From JACKJA01 sp050297015 (GTDB lineage Bacteria; Pseudomonadota; Alphaproteobacteria; Micavibrionales; Micavibrionaceae), in the NCBI GenBank assembly GCA_050297015.1, contig JBNKRZ010000012.1, positions 1 to 35,786 on the forward strand: a stretch of 35,786 bases of DNA. Direction: 5' to 3'. A program made the position numbers and the translations under genes. The notes beneath the pieces are model-generated. The model saw nothing but the letters and a program-made list of their open reading frames with translations. It did not search any database and was not told the DNA's origin. The number at the start of each line of letters is the position of its first letter. Within the stretch, counting starts at the first letter, position 1. This document shows, in pieces, positions 8,712 to 15,811 of this stretch.

Positions 8712-8855
8712 GAGCTACAGGTTACATATAAAATCAAGGTTGTGGAAGAGGGGGATTGTTCCTCTTGCATTCGGTATAAAGAAGGGGTACCAACATCCAG
8801 AGAAGAGTACTTTTTTCTCGTAAAAAAATCAGTTTTAAAATCGGAACCGAAAGCA

Positions 8856-9398
8856 ATGAGTGCGGATAATACAATGGATGACGATGGTGCGGGCCGCCGC
8901 GATTTTTTAAGTTTAACGGCGGGGGCTGTCGGGGCCGTCGGTGTAGGGTCTGTGGTCTGGCCCTTTGTTGATTCATGGAACCCGGCGGCGGATACGCGGG
9001 CGCTGGCTTCGATTGAGGTGGATTTAAGCTCTGTGGAAGTCGGGCAAGCCATTACCGTTATGTGGCGCGGGAAGCCTGTCTTTATTCGCCGCCGTACGGC
9101 AAAGGAAATCCAAGCTGCGGCGGATGTCGATGTTTCGACCTTGCGTGACCCGCAAGCCGACAGCGAACGGGTGCAAAACCCGGAATGGTTGATTATGGTC
9201 GGCATTTGCACGCACCTTGGTTGTGTACCGCTTGGCAACAAACAGGGCGACCCACACGGCGATTTTGGAGGATGGTTCTGCCCTTGCCATGGTTCGCACT
9301 ATGATACTTCCGGACGGATCAGAAAGGGTCCGGCGCCGAAGAACCTTCGGATTCCGGATTACGCCTTTCTCGACAGCACAAAAGTGCGCATTGGATAG
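8856..9398 (+). CDS. petA: Ubiquinol-cytochrome c reductase iron-sulfur (Rieske) subunit
   Basis: This Rieske protein of the bc1 complex passes electrons from ubiquinol to cytochrome c1. Starting at ATG 8856 it has 180 residues, the usual size. The N-terminus carries a twin-arginine motif (GRRDFLSLTAGA) and one membrane anchor, consistent with Tat export of the folded 2Fe-2S domain. The cluster motifs are CTHLGC and CPCHGSHYD, both complete, followed by GPAPKNL. The frame is open upstream to 8703, but that extension overlaps the start of trmL, contains non-family sequence and is rejected. The ribosome site before 8856 is modest (CGGAACCGA). It is the first gene of petABC; the 8712-8855 gap should hold its promoter. 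Confidence 0.96.
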   Translation: MSADNTMDDDGAGRRDFLSLTAGAVGAVGVGSVVWPFVDSWNPAADTRALASIEVDLSSVEVGQAITVMWRGKPVFIRRRTAKEIQAAADVDVSTLRDPQADSERVQNPEWLIMVGICTHLGCVPLGNKQGDPHGDFGGWFCPCHGSHYDTSGRIRKGPAPKNLRIPDYAFLDSTKVRIG

Positions 9399-9431
9399 TT
9401 TTAAGTTAAAAGCTTTTAGGAGACACATATC

Positions 9432-10727
9432 ATGTCTAGCGGAGAACGCACCCCCTTTGATAACCCGGTGATTGAGTGGATCGATATGCGATTGCCACTT
9501 TTCACGATTATGGCGAATGAATACCGGGAATTTCCAACCCCGCGGAATTTTAACTATTTCTGGAATTTTGGCGCGATTGCCATGGTCATGCTGGTGACGA
9601 TGCTTTTGACCGGGCTGTTTATGGCGATGAATTATACGCCGCACGTTGATCATGCTTTTGATTCGATTGAGCGCACAATGCGCGATGTGAACTGGGGCTG
9701 GATGATTCGTTATATGCATATGAACGGGGCTTCGTTCTTTTTTATCGCGGTGTACACTCACATTTTCCGCGGCATGTATTACGGCTCTTACAAATACCCG
9801 CGCGAGCTTTTGTGGATGCTCGGTGTGCTCATCTTCTTGTTGATGATGGCGACGGCGTTCCTTGGCTATTCTCTGGTGTGGAGCCAGATGGCGGGCTGGG
9901 CCGTGAATGTGATTACCAATCTGTTCTCTGCCATTCCTGTTGTCGGGCCGACGCTGGTGGAGTGGATGTGGGGCGGGTTCTCCGTTGATAATCCGACGCT
10001 GAACCGTTTCTTTGCATTGCACTTCTTGTTGCCGTTTGTGATTTTCGCCGTTGTATTCCTGCACGTGGTGGCGCTGCATATTACGGGCTCCAACAACCCG
10101 GCGGGGATTGAGATGGAAGATGAGCGCGATGCTCTGCCGTTTCATCCGTATTACACGATGAAGGATACATTCGGGCTGACGGTGTTCTTGCTGATTTATG
10201 TCCTGTTCACCTTCTTTGCGCCGAATGCGATGGTGCATGCCGATCACTTCGTGCCTTATAACCCGATGGTGACACCGCCGCATATTGTGCCGGAATGGTA
10301 CTTTCTACCGTTTTACGCGATCTTGCGGGCCGTTACGTTTGATATTGGTATTCCGTTTACGGATATTGTCTTGGTTGAGGCCAAACTTGGTGGGGTGATC
10401 GCGATGTTCGGGGCTGTTATTATGTTGTTTCTGATGCCGTTCCTCGATCGTCATCCGGTGAAAAGCGCGCGCTATCGTCCGTTCTTCCGTATTTTTCTGA
10501 TTTTGCTGTTGCTGGATACGGTTTTTCTCGGCTGGCTGGGGGCGCAATTGCCGACGGAGGCTACCGTTTTGATGGGGCAGGCCGCGACGGGGTATTACTT
10601 CGCGTTCTTCCTTGTGATCTTGCCGGTCTTGTCCTTTGTTGAGCGGCCTTTGCCAATGCCCGCCAGCATCCATGAGGCCGTGCTTGCGAAACATAAAGAG
10701 CCGATTCCGGAAGGGACCGCGGGTTAA
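9432..10727 (+). CDS. petB: Cytochrome b of the bc1 complex
   Basis: This 431-residue integral membrane subunit has eight predicted helices and binds two b-type haems. The haem-ligand histidine pairs are visible in RYMHMNG...VYTHIFRG and in ALHFLLPF...FLHVVALH. The quinol-oxidation-site motif PEWYFLPFYAILR is intact, and WSQMAGWAVNVITN precedes the cd-helix. The full length agrees with undivided proteobacterial cytochrome b rather than the split b6/subunit IV type. It lies 33 bases after petA with a good GGAG ribosome site, and its stop TAA overlaps the next start by one base (TAATG). Confidence 0.98.
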   Translation: MSSGERTPFDNPVIEWIDMRLPLFTIMANEYREFPTPRNFNYFWNFGAIAMVMLVTMLLTGLFMAMNYTPHVDHAFDSIERTMRDVNWGWMIRYMHMNGASFFFIAVYTHIFRGMYYGSYKYPRELLWMLGVLIFLLMMATAFLGYSLVWSQMAGWAVNVITNLFSAIPVVGPTLVEWMWGGFSVDNPTLNRFFALHFLLPFVIFAVVFLHVVALHITGSNNPAGIEMEDERDALPFHPYYTMKDTFGLTVFLLIYVLFTFFAPNAMVHADHFVPYNPMVTPPHIVPEWYFLPFYAILRAVTFDIGIPFTDIVLVEAKLGGVIAMFGAVIMLFLMPFLDRHPVKSARYRPFFRIFLILLLLDTVFLGWLGAQLPTEATVLMGQAATGYYFAFFLVILPVLSFVERPLPMPASIHEAVLAKHKEPIPEGTAG

Positions 10728-11521
10728 TGAAAAAGTTTGAGAGAAAAACCATGATGAAAAAAATCATAATCGTTTGTTGCAGTCTTTTTCTGGCCGGAGG
10801 GGGCTCTGTAGCGGGGCATGCCTCTGAAACGGGGACGCATTCCCTGCCGAATATGGACTGGTCGTTTGAGGGTATGACCGGGACGTATGACAGGGGGGCG
10901 CTGCAACGGGGCTTTCAGATATACCGCGAAGTGTGCTCGTCCTGCCATTCCATGAATCGCGTTTATTTCCGCAATCTAGAGGCTTTGGGCTACAACGAAG
11001 AAGAGATCAAGGCGTTCGCAGCGGAGGCTTACATTACAGACGGGCCGAATGAGGAAGGTGAAATGTTTGAGCGCGAAGGTAAGCCGAGCGATGCTTTCCC
11101 GTCACCGTTCCCAAACAAAGAAACGGCTATGTATGCCAATAATGGCGCGGTGCCGCCGGATATGTCTTTGTTGGTTAAGGCGCGCCATGGTGGGGCGGAT
11201 TATATCTATGCTCTCCTTAACGGTTATGAAGATGCGCCGGCTGGTGTCCATTTGATGCCGGGGCAGTACTATAACAAATATATGAACGGGAACGTTTTGG
11301 CTATGGCACCGCCGTTGATGGAGGGCTTGATTAGCTATGAAGACGGCTCGCCTGAAACAATGATGCAATATGCCAAAGATGTCGCCACTTTTTTGGCATG
11401 GGCTTCCGAACCTCAAATGGAGGCGCGCAAGCGTGTTGGTTTTAAGGCGCTGTTTTTCTTATTTATTTTCGCCGGTTTAATGTATGGCGTGAAAAGAAAA
11501 ATATGGGCTGATGCTCACTAA
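10727..11521 (+). CDS. petC: Cytochrome c1 of the bc1 complex
   Basis: This periplasmic c-type cytochrome is anchored by one C-terminal helix. It has a Sec signal (MKKIIIVCCSLFLAGG), a CSSCH haem-attachment site near residue 71, the methionine-ligand region NVLAMAPPLMEG, and the C-terminal anchor GFKALFFLFIFAGLMYGVKRKI. Two starts are possible: ATG 10727, overlapping the petB stop, or ATG 10751 with GAGAG just upstream. Both give plausible signal peptides; I list the longer, coupled one (264 residues). It completes the three-subunit bc1 operon. Confidence 0.96.
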   Translation: MKKFERKTMMKKIIIVCCSLFLAGGGSVAGHASETGTHSLPNMDWSFEGMTGTYDRGALQRGFQIYREVCSSCHSMNRVYFRNLEALGYNEEEIKAFAAEAYITDGPNEEGEMFEREGKPSDAFPSPFPNKETAMYANNGAVPPDMSLLVKARHGGADYIYALLNGYEDAPAGVHLMPGQYYNKYMNGNVLAMAPPLMEGLISYEDGSPETMMQYAKDVATFLAWASEPQMEARKRVGFKALFFLFIFAGLMYGVKRKIWADAH

Positions 11522-11533
11522 TGATGGATTGCT

Positions 11534-11836
11534 ATGGATATAAGTAAGCATGAATTCTATGAGGAGGCGCGCTCGCTTTTAATTCGGTCGCGCCTTTATC
11601 GCTATGTTGCGGTGACGTTTGCGCTGATCGGGCTTGCGGTTTTTATCTTTATTTATTTTTCCAGTGTTGAAGGGCATTTGCTTGAGGCGCTGCGGCGGCC
11701 TTTTATTGTTGGCGCTCTTCTTTTTCCTTTTTTGCCGGCGGTGGTTCTATCTTTGATGGCTTCGCGAACGGAAGATAAATTTTATTCATTTGTTGAGAAA
11801 AACCGGGAAGAAGAACCGAAGGAGCCAGACGAATAG
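11534..11836 (+). CDS. Small two-helix membrane protein, function unknown
   Basis: I do not recognise this 100-residue protein. It has a short charged N-terminus, a hydrophobic helix at about 24-43 (YVAVTFALIGLAVFIFIYF), a second helix at about 57-75, and a strongly acidic tail ending EEEPKEPDE. The gene begins 12 bases after petC and is read the same way, so it is probably transcribed with petABC. Being part of, or assisting, the bc1 complex is possible but rests on position only. The ribosome site is weak. Confidence 0.65.
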   Translation: MDISKHEFYEEARSLLIRSRLYRYVAVTFALIGLAVFIFIYFSSVEGHLLEALRRPFIVGALLFPFLPAVVLSLMASRTEDKFYSFVEKNREEEPKEPDE

Positions 11837-11876
11837 AGGCTTCTTATCGTGCATTAATTCTGCCATAATTGTGCGC

Positions 11877-12428
11877 ATGAGAGATACCAAGTCTGATGTT
11901 CTTCACTTCTGGTTTAAGGAAACGTTGCCGCAACAATGGTTTCAGGTTAGCCCCCTATTTGATGAGCAGATTAAAGACCGCTTTTTTGTTGTTTATAAAA
12001 TGGTGCGGGAGGGGCTATGTGATTTGTGGAAAGAGGACCCGGAGGGGTGCTTGGCTCTGTGCTTGGTCTGTGACCAGTTTCCTTACCATATTTTTCGAGA
12101 TAAACGGGAGGCTTTTGATCTCGCCCCCAAGGCTTTGAGTGTTTCCAAGTTTGCGGTTTCCAAAGGGTTCGATCAGGCGCTTGCCCCGATCAAACGACGT
12201 TTTCTCTATTTACCTTATGAGCATAGTGAATTGCTCAGCGATCAAACAGAAGCCGTTGCATTGTTTGCAGCGATGAAAGGCGATGATCCGCAGGGCTATG
12301 AATACGCGCGCCGCCATTTTGACGTTATAGAAAAATTTGGACGTTTTCCACACCGTAACGCGATTTTGGGACGGAAAACTACGCCGGAAGAGCAAGCTTA
12401 TCTTGCCGAGAATCCTCAAGGATTCTAG
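11877..12428 (+). CDS. DUF924 family protein
   Basis: This 183-residue cytosolic protein matches the DUF924 (YwqK-unrelated, TPR-like fold) family: the N-terminus DVLHFWFKE, the central CLVCDQFPYHIFRDKREAF (the usual LDQFPRNIFR region), LPYEHSE, and the C-terminal FDVIEKFGRFPHRNAILGR. No enzymatic role is established for the family. The ATG at 11877 is preferred; the open frame extends to 11790 but that part overlaps the preceding gene. There is no ribosome site. A CATAAT -10-like hexamer ends only seven bases before the ATG, so the message may be leaderless. Confidence 0.88.
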   Translation: MRDTKSDVLHFWFKETLPQQWFQVSPLFDEQIKDRFFVVYKMVREGLCDLWKEDPEGCLALCLVCDQFPYHIFRDKREAFDLAPKALSVSKFAVSKGFDQALAPIKRRFLYLPYEHSELLSDQTEAVALFAAMKGDDPQGYEYARRHFDVIEKFGRFPHRNAILGRKTTPEEQAYLAENPQGF

Positions 12429-12467
12429 ACTAGTTACCGTCTATCGTTTTGTGAGGGAGAGGCTGTC

Positions 12468-14126
12468 ATTACACCCACGTTAATCCTGATTAATATTTTT
12501 GGCGGTGTGTGCTTGCTGTTATGGGGGCTGCACGAGGTGCGCTATGGTGTTAGCCGGGCTTTTGGTAAAAAGCTTCACCGCTTTGTTACGAAAGGGACGC
12601 GCAACCGCTTGATGGCTTTTTTGTCCGGCGGTGTTTTGACGCTATTCTTGCAAAGTTCGACAGCTATGGCCTTGATCGTTAGCGGTTTTTGCGCGCAAGG
12701 TTTGTTGAATGCTGCGGCCGGGATTGCCATGATTTTAGGGGCTGATGTTGGTACATCCATTGTAGCACAGCTTTTGTCTTTTGATTTATCCTGGCTTTCA
12801 CCGCTTTTTATTATTGCGGGATTTATTCTCTACTCAGGTTATGAGAAGGCTGGGCGTTGGGGACATATAGGTAAATTTTTGTTTGGGTTGGGGTTGATGT
12901 TGTTGGCTTTGGGGCTGATTAAGTCTGCTTCCGCGCCTCTTAAAGAATCTGAATTACTGCCGCTTATTCTTCATTCTCTGGAAAAGGATGTTGTTTTTTC
13001 TTTGTTACTCGTTGTGCTTTTGACGTGGCTTGTCCATTCGTCTTTGGCTGTTGTGCTGTTGCTTATCTCCTTTGTTTCTGCTGGTGTTCTACCGGTGGAA
13101 GAGGGGCTCGCTATGGTTTTGGGTGCCAATATGGGGGCTGTTATTGCACCGATGGTTTCTACGATGAAGGACAGTGTGGCGGCGCGTTGGGTGCCATTGG
13201 GAAATGCGTTCATCAGGAGTACGGGGGTTTTACTATGCTTGCCGTTTGTGGGGATAGCGCATGGGTACTTGGCCCGAATATCTCCTGATCCGGCGCAAAT
13301 GATCGTGACGTTTCACGTGCTGTTTAATGTGACGCTCGCGCTTTTGTTTCTGCCGTTTACGCCGTTTGTTGCCCGGTTGTGCCGGATATTTTTGCCACGA
13401 CATGCCGAACGGGAAACGCCGGGGACGCCCAAATATCTTGATGAAAGCGCTCTTGATACGCCTGCGGTGGCTCTGGCGGGGGCGGCGCGTGAAACTCTGC
13501 GGATTGCCGATATCGTTGAAATTATGCTGGAAGAGACGATGATGGCGCTGCGCCATGACGACCGTCGTCTTGTGCAGAAAATCCGGGAGCAGGACGATGT
13601 CGTCGACCAGCTTTACCGTGCGATAAAAATGTATATGGCGCGTATGTCTCAAGAACAGCTCGACCCGGATGAAGGGATGCGTTATGTCCAGATATTGGCG
13701 TTTTCGACAAATCTCGAAAATGGCGGCGATATGATCGACAAAAGCTTGATGCAGATGGTTCTTAAAAAGATCAGAGAACATAAACGTTTTTCAGATCAGG
13801 GGTGGAAAGAAATTCAGGGCGTTCATCAGTTTGTTATTGAATCAGTGCGTTTGGCGCAAAATGTTTTTGTTTCCGAAGATGTAGAATTAGCACGGCGGCT
13901 TGTTGAGCGGAAAGATGAGCTGCGCCGAATCGAAGCGCGTTTGACGACGTCTCATTTTGAACGGATTCGGGAGGGCGTCGTTGAGACGATTGCTACAAGC
14001 TCACTTCATCTCGATATTATTCGAGATTACCGCCGGATTAATAGTTATATGTGCTCTGTGGCTTACCCCATACTGGAAGAGAAGGGGCTGCTCCATGAGA
14101 CGCGCCTGCGCAGCGTAAAGGAATAG
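12468..14126 (+). CDS. Na+/phosphate cotransporter family protein with PhoU-like tail
   Basis: This inner-membrane protein of about 550 residues has an N-terminal Na/Pi-cotransporter domain (SLC34-like inverted repeats) and a C-terminal cytoplasmic PhoU-like helical domain (about 350-550). The first repeat shows LQSSTAMALIVSGF and the second VHSSLAVVLLLISF, the latter departing from the usual QSSSA. No ATG, GTG or TTG exists between the upstream in-frame stop (12426) and GTG 12507, which falls inside the first membrane helix. A strong ribosome site GAGGGAGAGG ends about five bases before ATT 12468, which gives the family-like start ITPTLILINIFGG. I therefore propose an ATT start; GTG 12507 is the conventional alternative. 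The transport role is inferred from the family. Confidence 0.88.
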   Translation: MTPTLILINIFGGVCLLLWGLHEVRYGVSRAFGKKLHRFVTKGTRNRLMAFLSGGVLTLFLQSSTAMALIVSGFCAQGLLNAAAGIAMILGADVGTSIVAQLLSFDLSWLSPLFIIAGFILYSGYEKAGRWGHIGKFLFGLGLMLLALGLIKSASAPLKESELLPLILHSLEKDVVFSLLLVVLLTWLVHSSLAVVLLLISFVSAGVLPVEEGLAMVLGANMGAVIAPMVSTMKDSVAARWVPLGNAFIRSTGVLLCLPFVGIAHGYLARISPDPAQMIVTFHVLFNVTLALLFLPFTPFVARLCRIFLPRHAERETPGTPKYLDESALDTPAVALAGAARETLRIADIVEIMLEETMMALRHDDRRLVQKIREQDDVVDQLYRAIKMYMARMSQEQLDPDEGMRYVQILAFSTNLENGGDMIDKSLMQMVLKKIREHKRFSDQGWKEIQGVHQFVIESVRLAQNVFVSEDVELARRLVERKDELRRIEARLTTSHFERIREGVVETIATSSLHLDIIRDYRRINSYMCSVAYPILEEKGLLHETRLRSVKE

Positions 14127-14158
14127 GGGCGGGCTTTTCCTAAAATTTTATCTATTCT

Positions 14159-14176
14159 TTAACGGGAGTTAACCAT
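14159..14176 (+). promoter_or_regulatory. CtrA-like binding site
   Basis: TTAACGGGAGTTAACCAT holds two TTAA half-sites six bases apart, and the second is the TTAACCAT form known for CtrA half-sites in Caulobacter. CtrA sites usually have a seven-base spacer, so this is a near match. It lies in the non-coding gap between the Na/Pi transporter and the DUF465 gene, just before a possible small RNA. Confidence 0.4.
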
Positions 14177-14191
14177 TTATTCTGTAAAATA

Positions 14192-14263
14192 AAAGGGTGA
14201 ACGAAAGTTCCTCCTCACACGCATACTACCTACTCAACCGCCGTAACCCGGCGGTTGATTTTT
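14192..14263 (+). ncRNA. Candidate small RNA with anti-Shine-Dalgarno segment
   Basis: The stretch has the layout of a trans-acting small RNA. It begins with a short hairpin GAAC-GAAA-GTTC (GNRA-type loop, 14199-14210). A pyrimidine-rich segment expected to be unpaired follows, starting CCTCCTC (14210-14216), which is complementary to ribosome-binding sites. It ends in a strong intrinsic terminator. No good -35/-10 pair was found, so it could equally be the 3' untranslated end of the upstream transporter message. Confidence 0.3.
14234..14263 (+). terminator. Rho-independent terminator
   Basis: A perfect 10-bp stem, TCAACCGCCG (14234-14243) pairing with CGGCGGTTGA (14249-14258), has a five-base loop and is followed by five T residues. 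It ends either the transporter transcript or the candidate small RNA. The rest of 14264-14412 holds nothing I can identify apart from the ribosome site for the next gene. Confidence 0.85.
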
Positions 14264-14412
14264 GTGAGCGGGAAGCCCCTCCGTTTTTGTATGCACTTTA
14301 AAAAGGTGTTTCAAATCAGTGCGCTATGATATTGATTTGATTCTTTGAAAAAAGGGGCGTTAGTATCAATGCATGCGAGTCTTATAGACCATAACCGGAA
14401 GGGAGAACGATC

Positions 14413-14610
14413 ATGATTGTCGATCGAGAATTGACTTTGTCTCAATCCTCCAGACTAGAGGCTTTAAAGGCTAAACATGCGGCTTTAGCGGAGCGTATTG
14501 AAAACGAGCAGAAATATCCCGGTGTGAATGATTTTTTCTTGCGTGATTTGAAGCTGAAAAAGCTTAAGCTGAAAGAGGAAATCGAAGAGGAAGCCCGGCT
14601 GTTTAATTAA
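14413..14610 (+). CDS. DUF465 (YdcH-like) protein
   Basis: This 65-residue helical protein contains the DUF465 pattern: LEALKAKHAALAERIENEQ, then LRDLKLKKLKLKEEIE. It is a short coiled-coil hairpin of unknown function, widespread in proteobacteria. The lysine/glutamate heptads are obvious by eye. A strong ribosome site (GGAAGGGAGA) lies just before the ATG. It is convergent with trcR, with a small hairpin in between. Confidence 0.88.
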   Translation: MIVDRELTLSQSSRLEALKAKHAALAERIENEQKYPGVNDFFLRDLKLKKLKLKEEIEEEARLFN

Positions 14611-14623
14611 GTCCGGCGGACTT
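14609..14623. terminator. Small hairpin between convergent genes (possible weak terminator)
   Basis: AAGTCC (14609-14614) and GGACTT (14618-14623) form a 6-bp perfect stem with a three-base loop immediately after the DUF465 stop. It is followed by CCTGTTTG rather than a clean T-run. It lies between two convergent genes and could help end either transcript. Confidence 0.4.
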
Positions 14624-14655
14624 CCTGTTTGTTGTAAATTTGTTATAGGGGGCGC

Positions 14656-15369
14656 TTATTCGTCGTCCGTGCCCGTGCTGCCGGAGACGAAATTGCTGAA
14701 GTCGAAGCCACTTAACGCTTCGGCGCGGGCGCTCATTTCCGGCTCATTGGCGGCGGCTTGTGCGTCGCGTTCAGCGGCGGCGGCGTTTTCACGCTCGGCT
14801 TTGACTGCATCCGGGTCCTTGCCTTGTGCCTTTAGGCCCTTGCGGGAAGCCGCATCCAGTTCGGAATAGGAGCAAAGCCCCAGATCGACCGGGTGGCGTG
14901 GTTTAATGTTGCTGATATTGGCGTGAGTCCGTTCGCGGATCGCCGTGACTGTCGGCTTGGTCGTACCGATTAGTTTGCAGATTTGCGCATCCGTGATTTC
15001 CGGATTGTGCTTGAGGATGTAAGCCACAGCATCGGGTTTATCGCCGCGTTTGGAAACGGGGGTGTATTTCGGTCCTTTGGAACGTACTTTGACGCCGGGA
15101 ATGTCGCTACGTTTTTTGGCATGCTGCATGACGTAGCTATCATCGGCGTTGGCTTTGTCCAGTTCCTCTTGTGTCGCTTCGCCATGCTCGACAGGGTGAC
15201 GGCCGACAATGCCGCGTCCGACTTCCTCATCGGCCAGTGCTTGTACCTCAATGGCATGCAGACCCGTGAATGAAGCGATTTGTTCAAAGCTTTGCGCTGT
15301 GTTTTCCACCAGCCATACGGCAGTGGCTTTGGGCATTAAAAGTCCGGTTGGTTCAAGTTTTGCAGCCAT
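14656..15369 (-). CDS. trcR: DUF1013 protein, TrcR-type cell-cycle transcription regulator
   Basis: This 237-residue protein has the DUF1013 signature: start MAAKLEPTGLLMPKATAVWL, then LVENTAQSFEQIASFTGLH (a helix-turn-helix-like region), the second helical unit AVAYILKHNPEITDAQICKLIGTTKPTVTAIR, and HPVDLGLCSYSELD. In Caulobacter the DUF1013 protein TrcR associates with RNA polymerase and supports cell-cycle transcription; that role is transferred by family. The last ~60 residues are alanine-rich, charged and low-complexity. The start has a clear CAGGAGA ribosome site. It is read away from the DUF1192 gene across a 195-base divergent region. Confidence 0.9.
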   Translation of the reverse strand: MAAKLEPTGLLMPKATAVWLVENTAQSFEQIASFTGLHAIEVQALADEEVGRGIVGRHPVEHGEATQEELDKANADDSYVMQHAKKRSDIPGVKVRSKGPKYTPVSKRGDKPDAVAYILKHNPEITDAQICKLIGTTKPTVTAIRERTHANISNIKPRHPVDLGLCSYSELDAASRKGLKAQGKDPDAVKAERENAAAAERDAQAAANEPEMSARAEALSGFDFSNFVSGSTGTDDE

Positions 15370-15487
15370 TTAAATCTCCTGTTTCAAAAAATCATTAATC
15401 CCCGTGTCCGGTCCCCAGTGTTTCAGGGGGCGGCTCCGCGCTTATTCAAGCTGTCAGGGGAGACGAGAGGCAGACTATAACGCTTTT

Positions 15488-15517
15488 CTGAAAAACGCTA
15501 GAAAAAAATTCTATAAT
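15488..15517 (+). promoter_or_regulatory. Sigma70-type promoter for the DUF1192 gene
   Basis: A consensus TATAAT (15512-15517) lies 18 bases after CTGAAA (15488-15493, four of six matches to TTGACA). Transcription would begin near 15524, about 40 bases before the ATG at 15565, right at a perfect 12-base palindrome. Confidence 0.55.
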
Positions 15518-15522
15518 GGTGC

Positions 15523-15534
15523 GTAACATGTTAC
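15523..15534. promoter_or_regulatory. Palindromic putative operator GTAACATGTTAC
   Basis: This perfect 12-base palindrome covers the predicted transcription start of the DUF1192 gene, a typical place for a repressor site. The binding protein is unknown. It also lies upstream of trcR on the other strand. Confidence 0.4.
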
Positions 15535-15564
15535 AAAAAGCGGGAAGTGTGAAGGAGCCCCCCT

Positions 15565-15747
15565 ATGTTCGACGAAGACGATTTACCCAAACCGAAAACT
15601 CACGAATTTCCACGTAATTTGGAGAACCTGTCAGTCAGTGATCTTGAGGATTATATCGAATCTCTGAAAGGTGAAATCGCCCGTGCCGAAGAGGATATAA
15701 AGAAGAAAAAAGCCTCTCACGCCGCCGCGGCCAGCGTATTTAAATAA
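15565..15747 (+). CDS. DUF1192 family small protein
   Basis: This 60-residue protein matches the alphaproteobacterial DUF1192 family: the acidic start MFDEDDLPKPK, then LENLSVSDLEDYIESLKGEIARAEEDIKKKK, a single amphipathic helix, and an alanine-rich end. Its function is unknown. A strong ribosome site (GAAGGAG) lies seven bases before the ATG. It is a monocistronic-looking gene with its own promoter, 64 bases before the GMP-reductase-like gene. Confidence 0.85.
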   Translation: MFDEDDLPKPKTHEFPRNLENLSVSDLEDYIESLKGEIARAEEDIKKKKASHAAAASVFK

Positions 15748-15811
15748 ATTAATAGACATATTACTGTTTTCTGTTTATGGATAATTTCTGACTTTTAAAA
15801 AGGGGATTATC

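Noticed and set aside
8703..8855. Upstream extension of petA
   Set aside because: It overlaps the trmL start on the opposite strand and would put over 50 unrelated residues before the Tat signal.
9024..10283. A 419-codon open frame antisense to petA/petB
   Set aside because: Its predicted protein is full of His, Arg and Gln with no recognisable motif, and it lies opposite two unmistakable bc1 genes; it is a by-product of their codon use.
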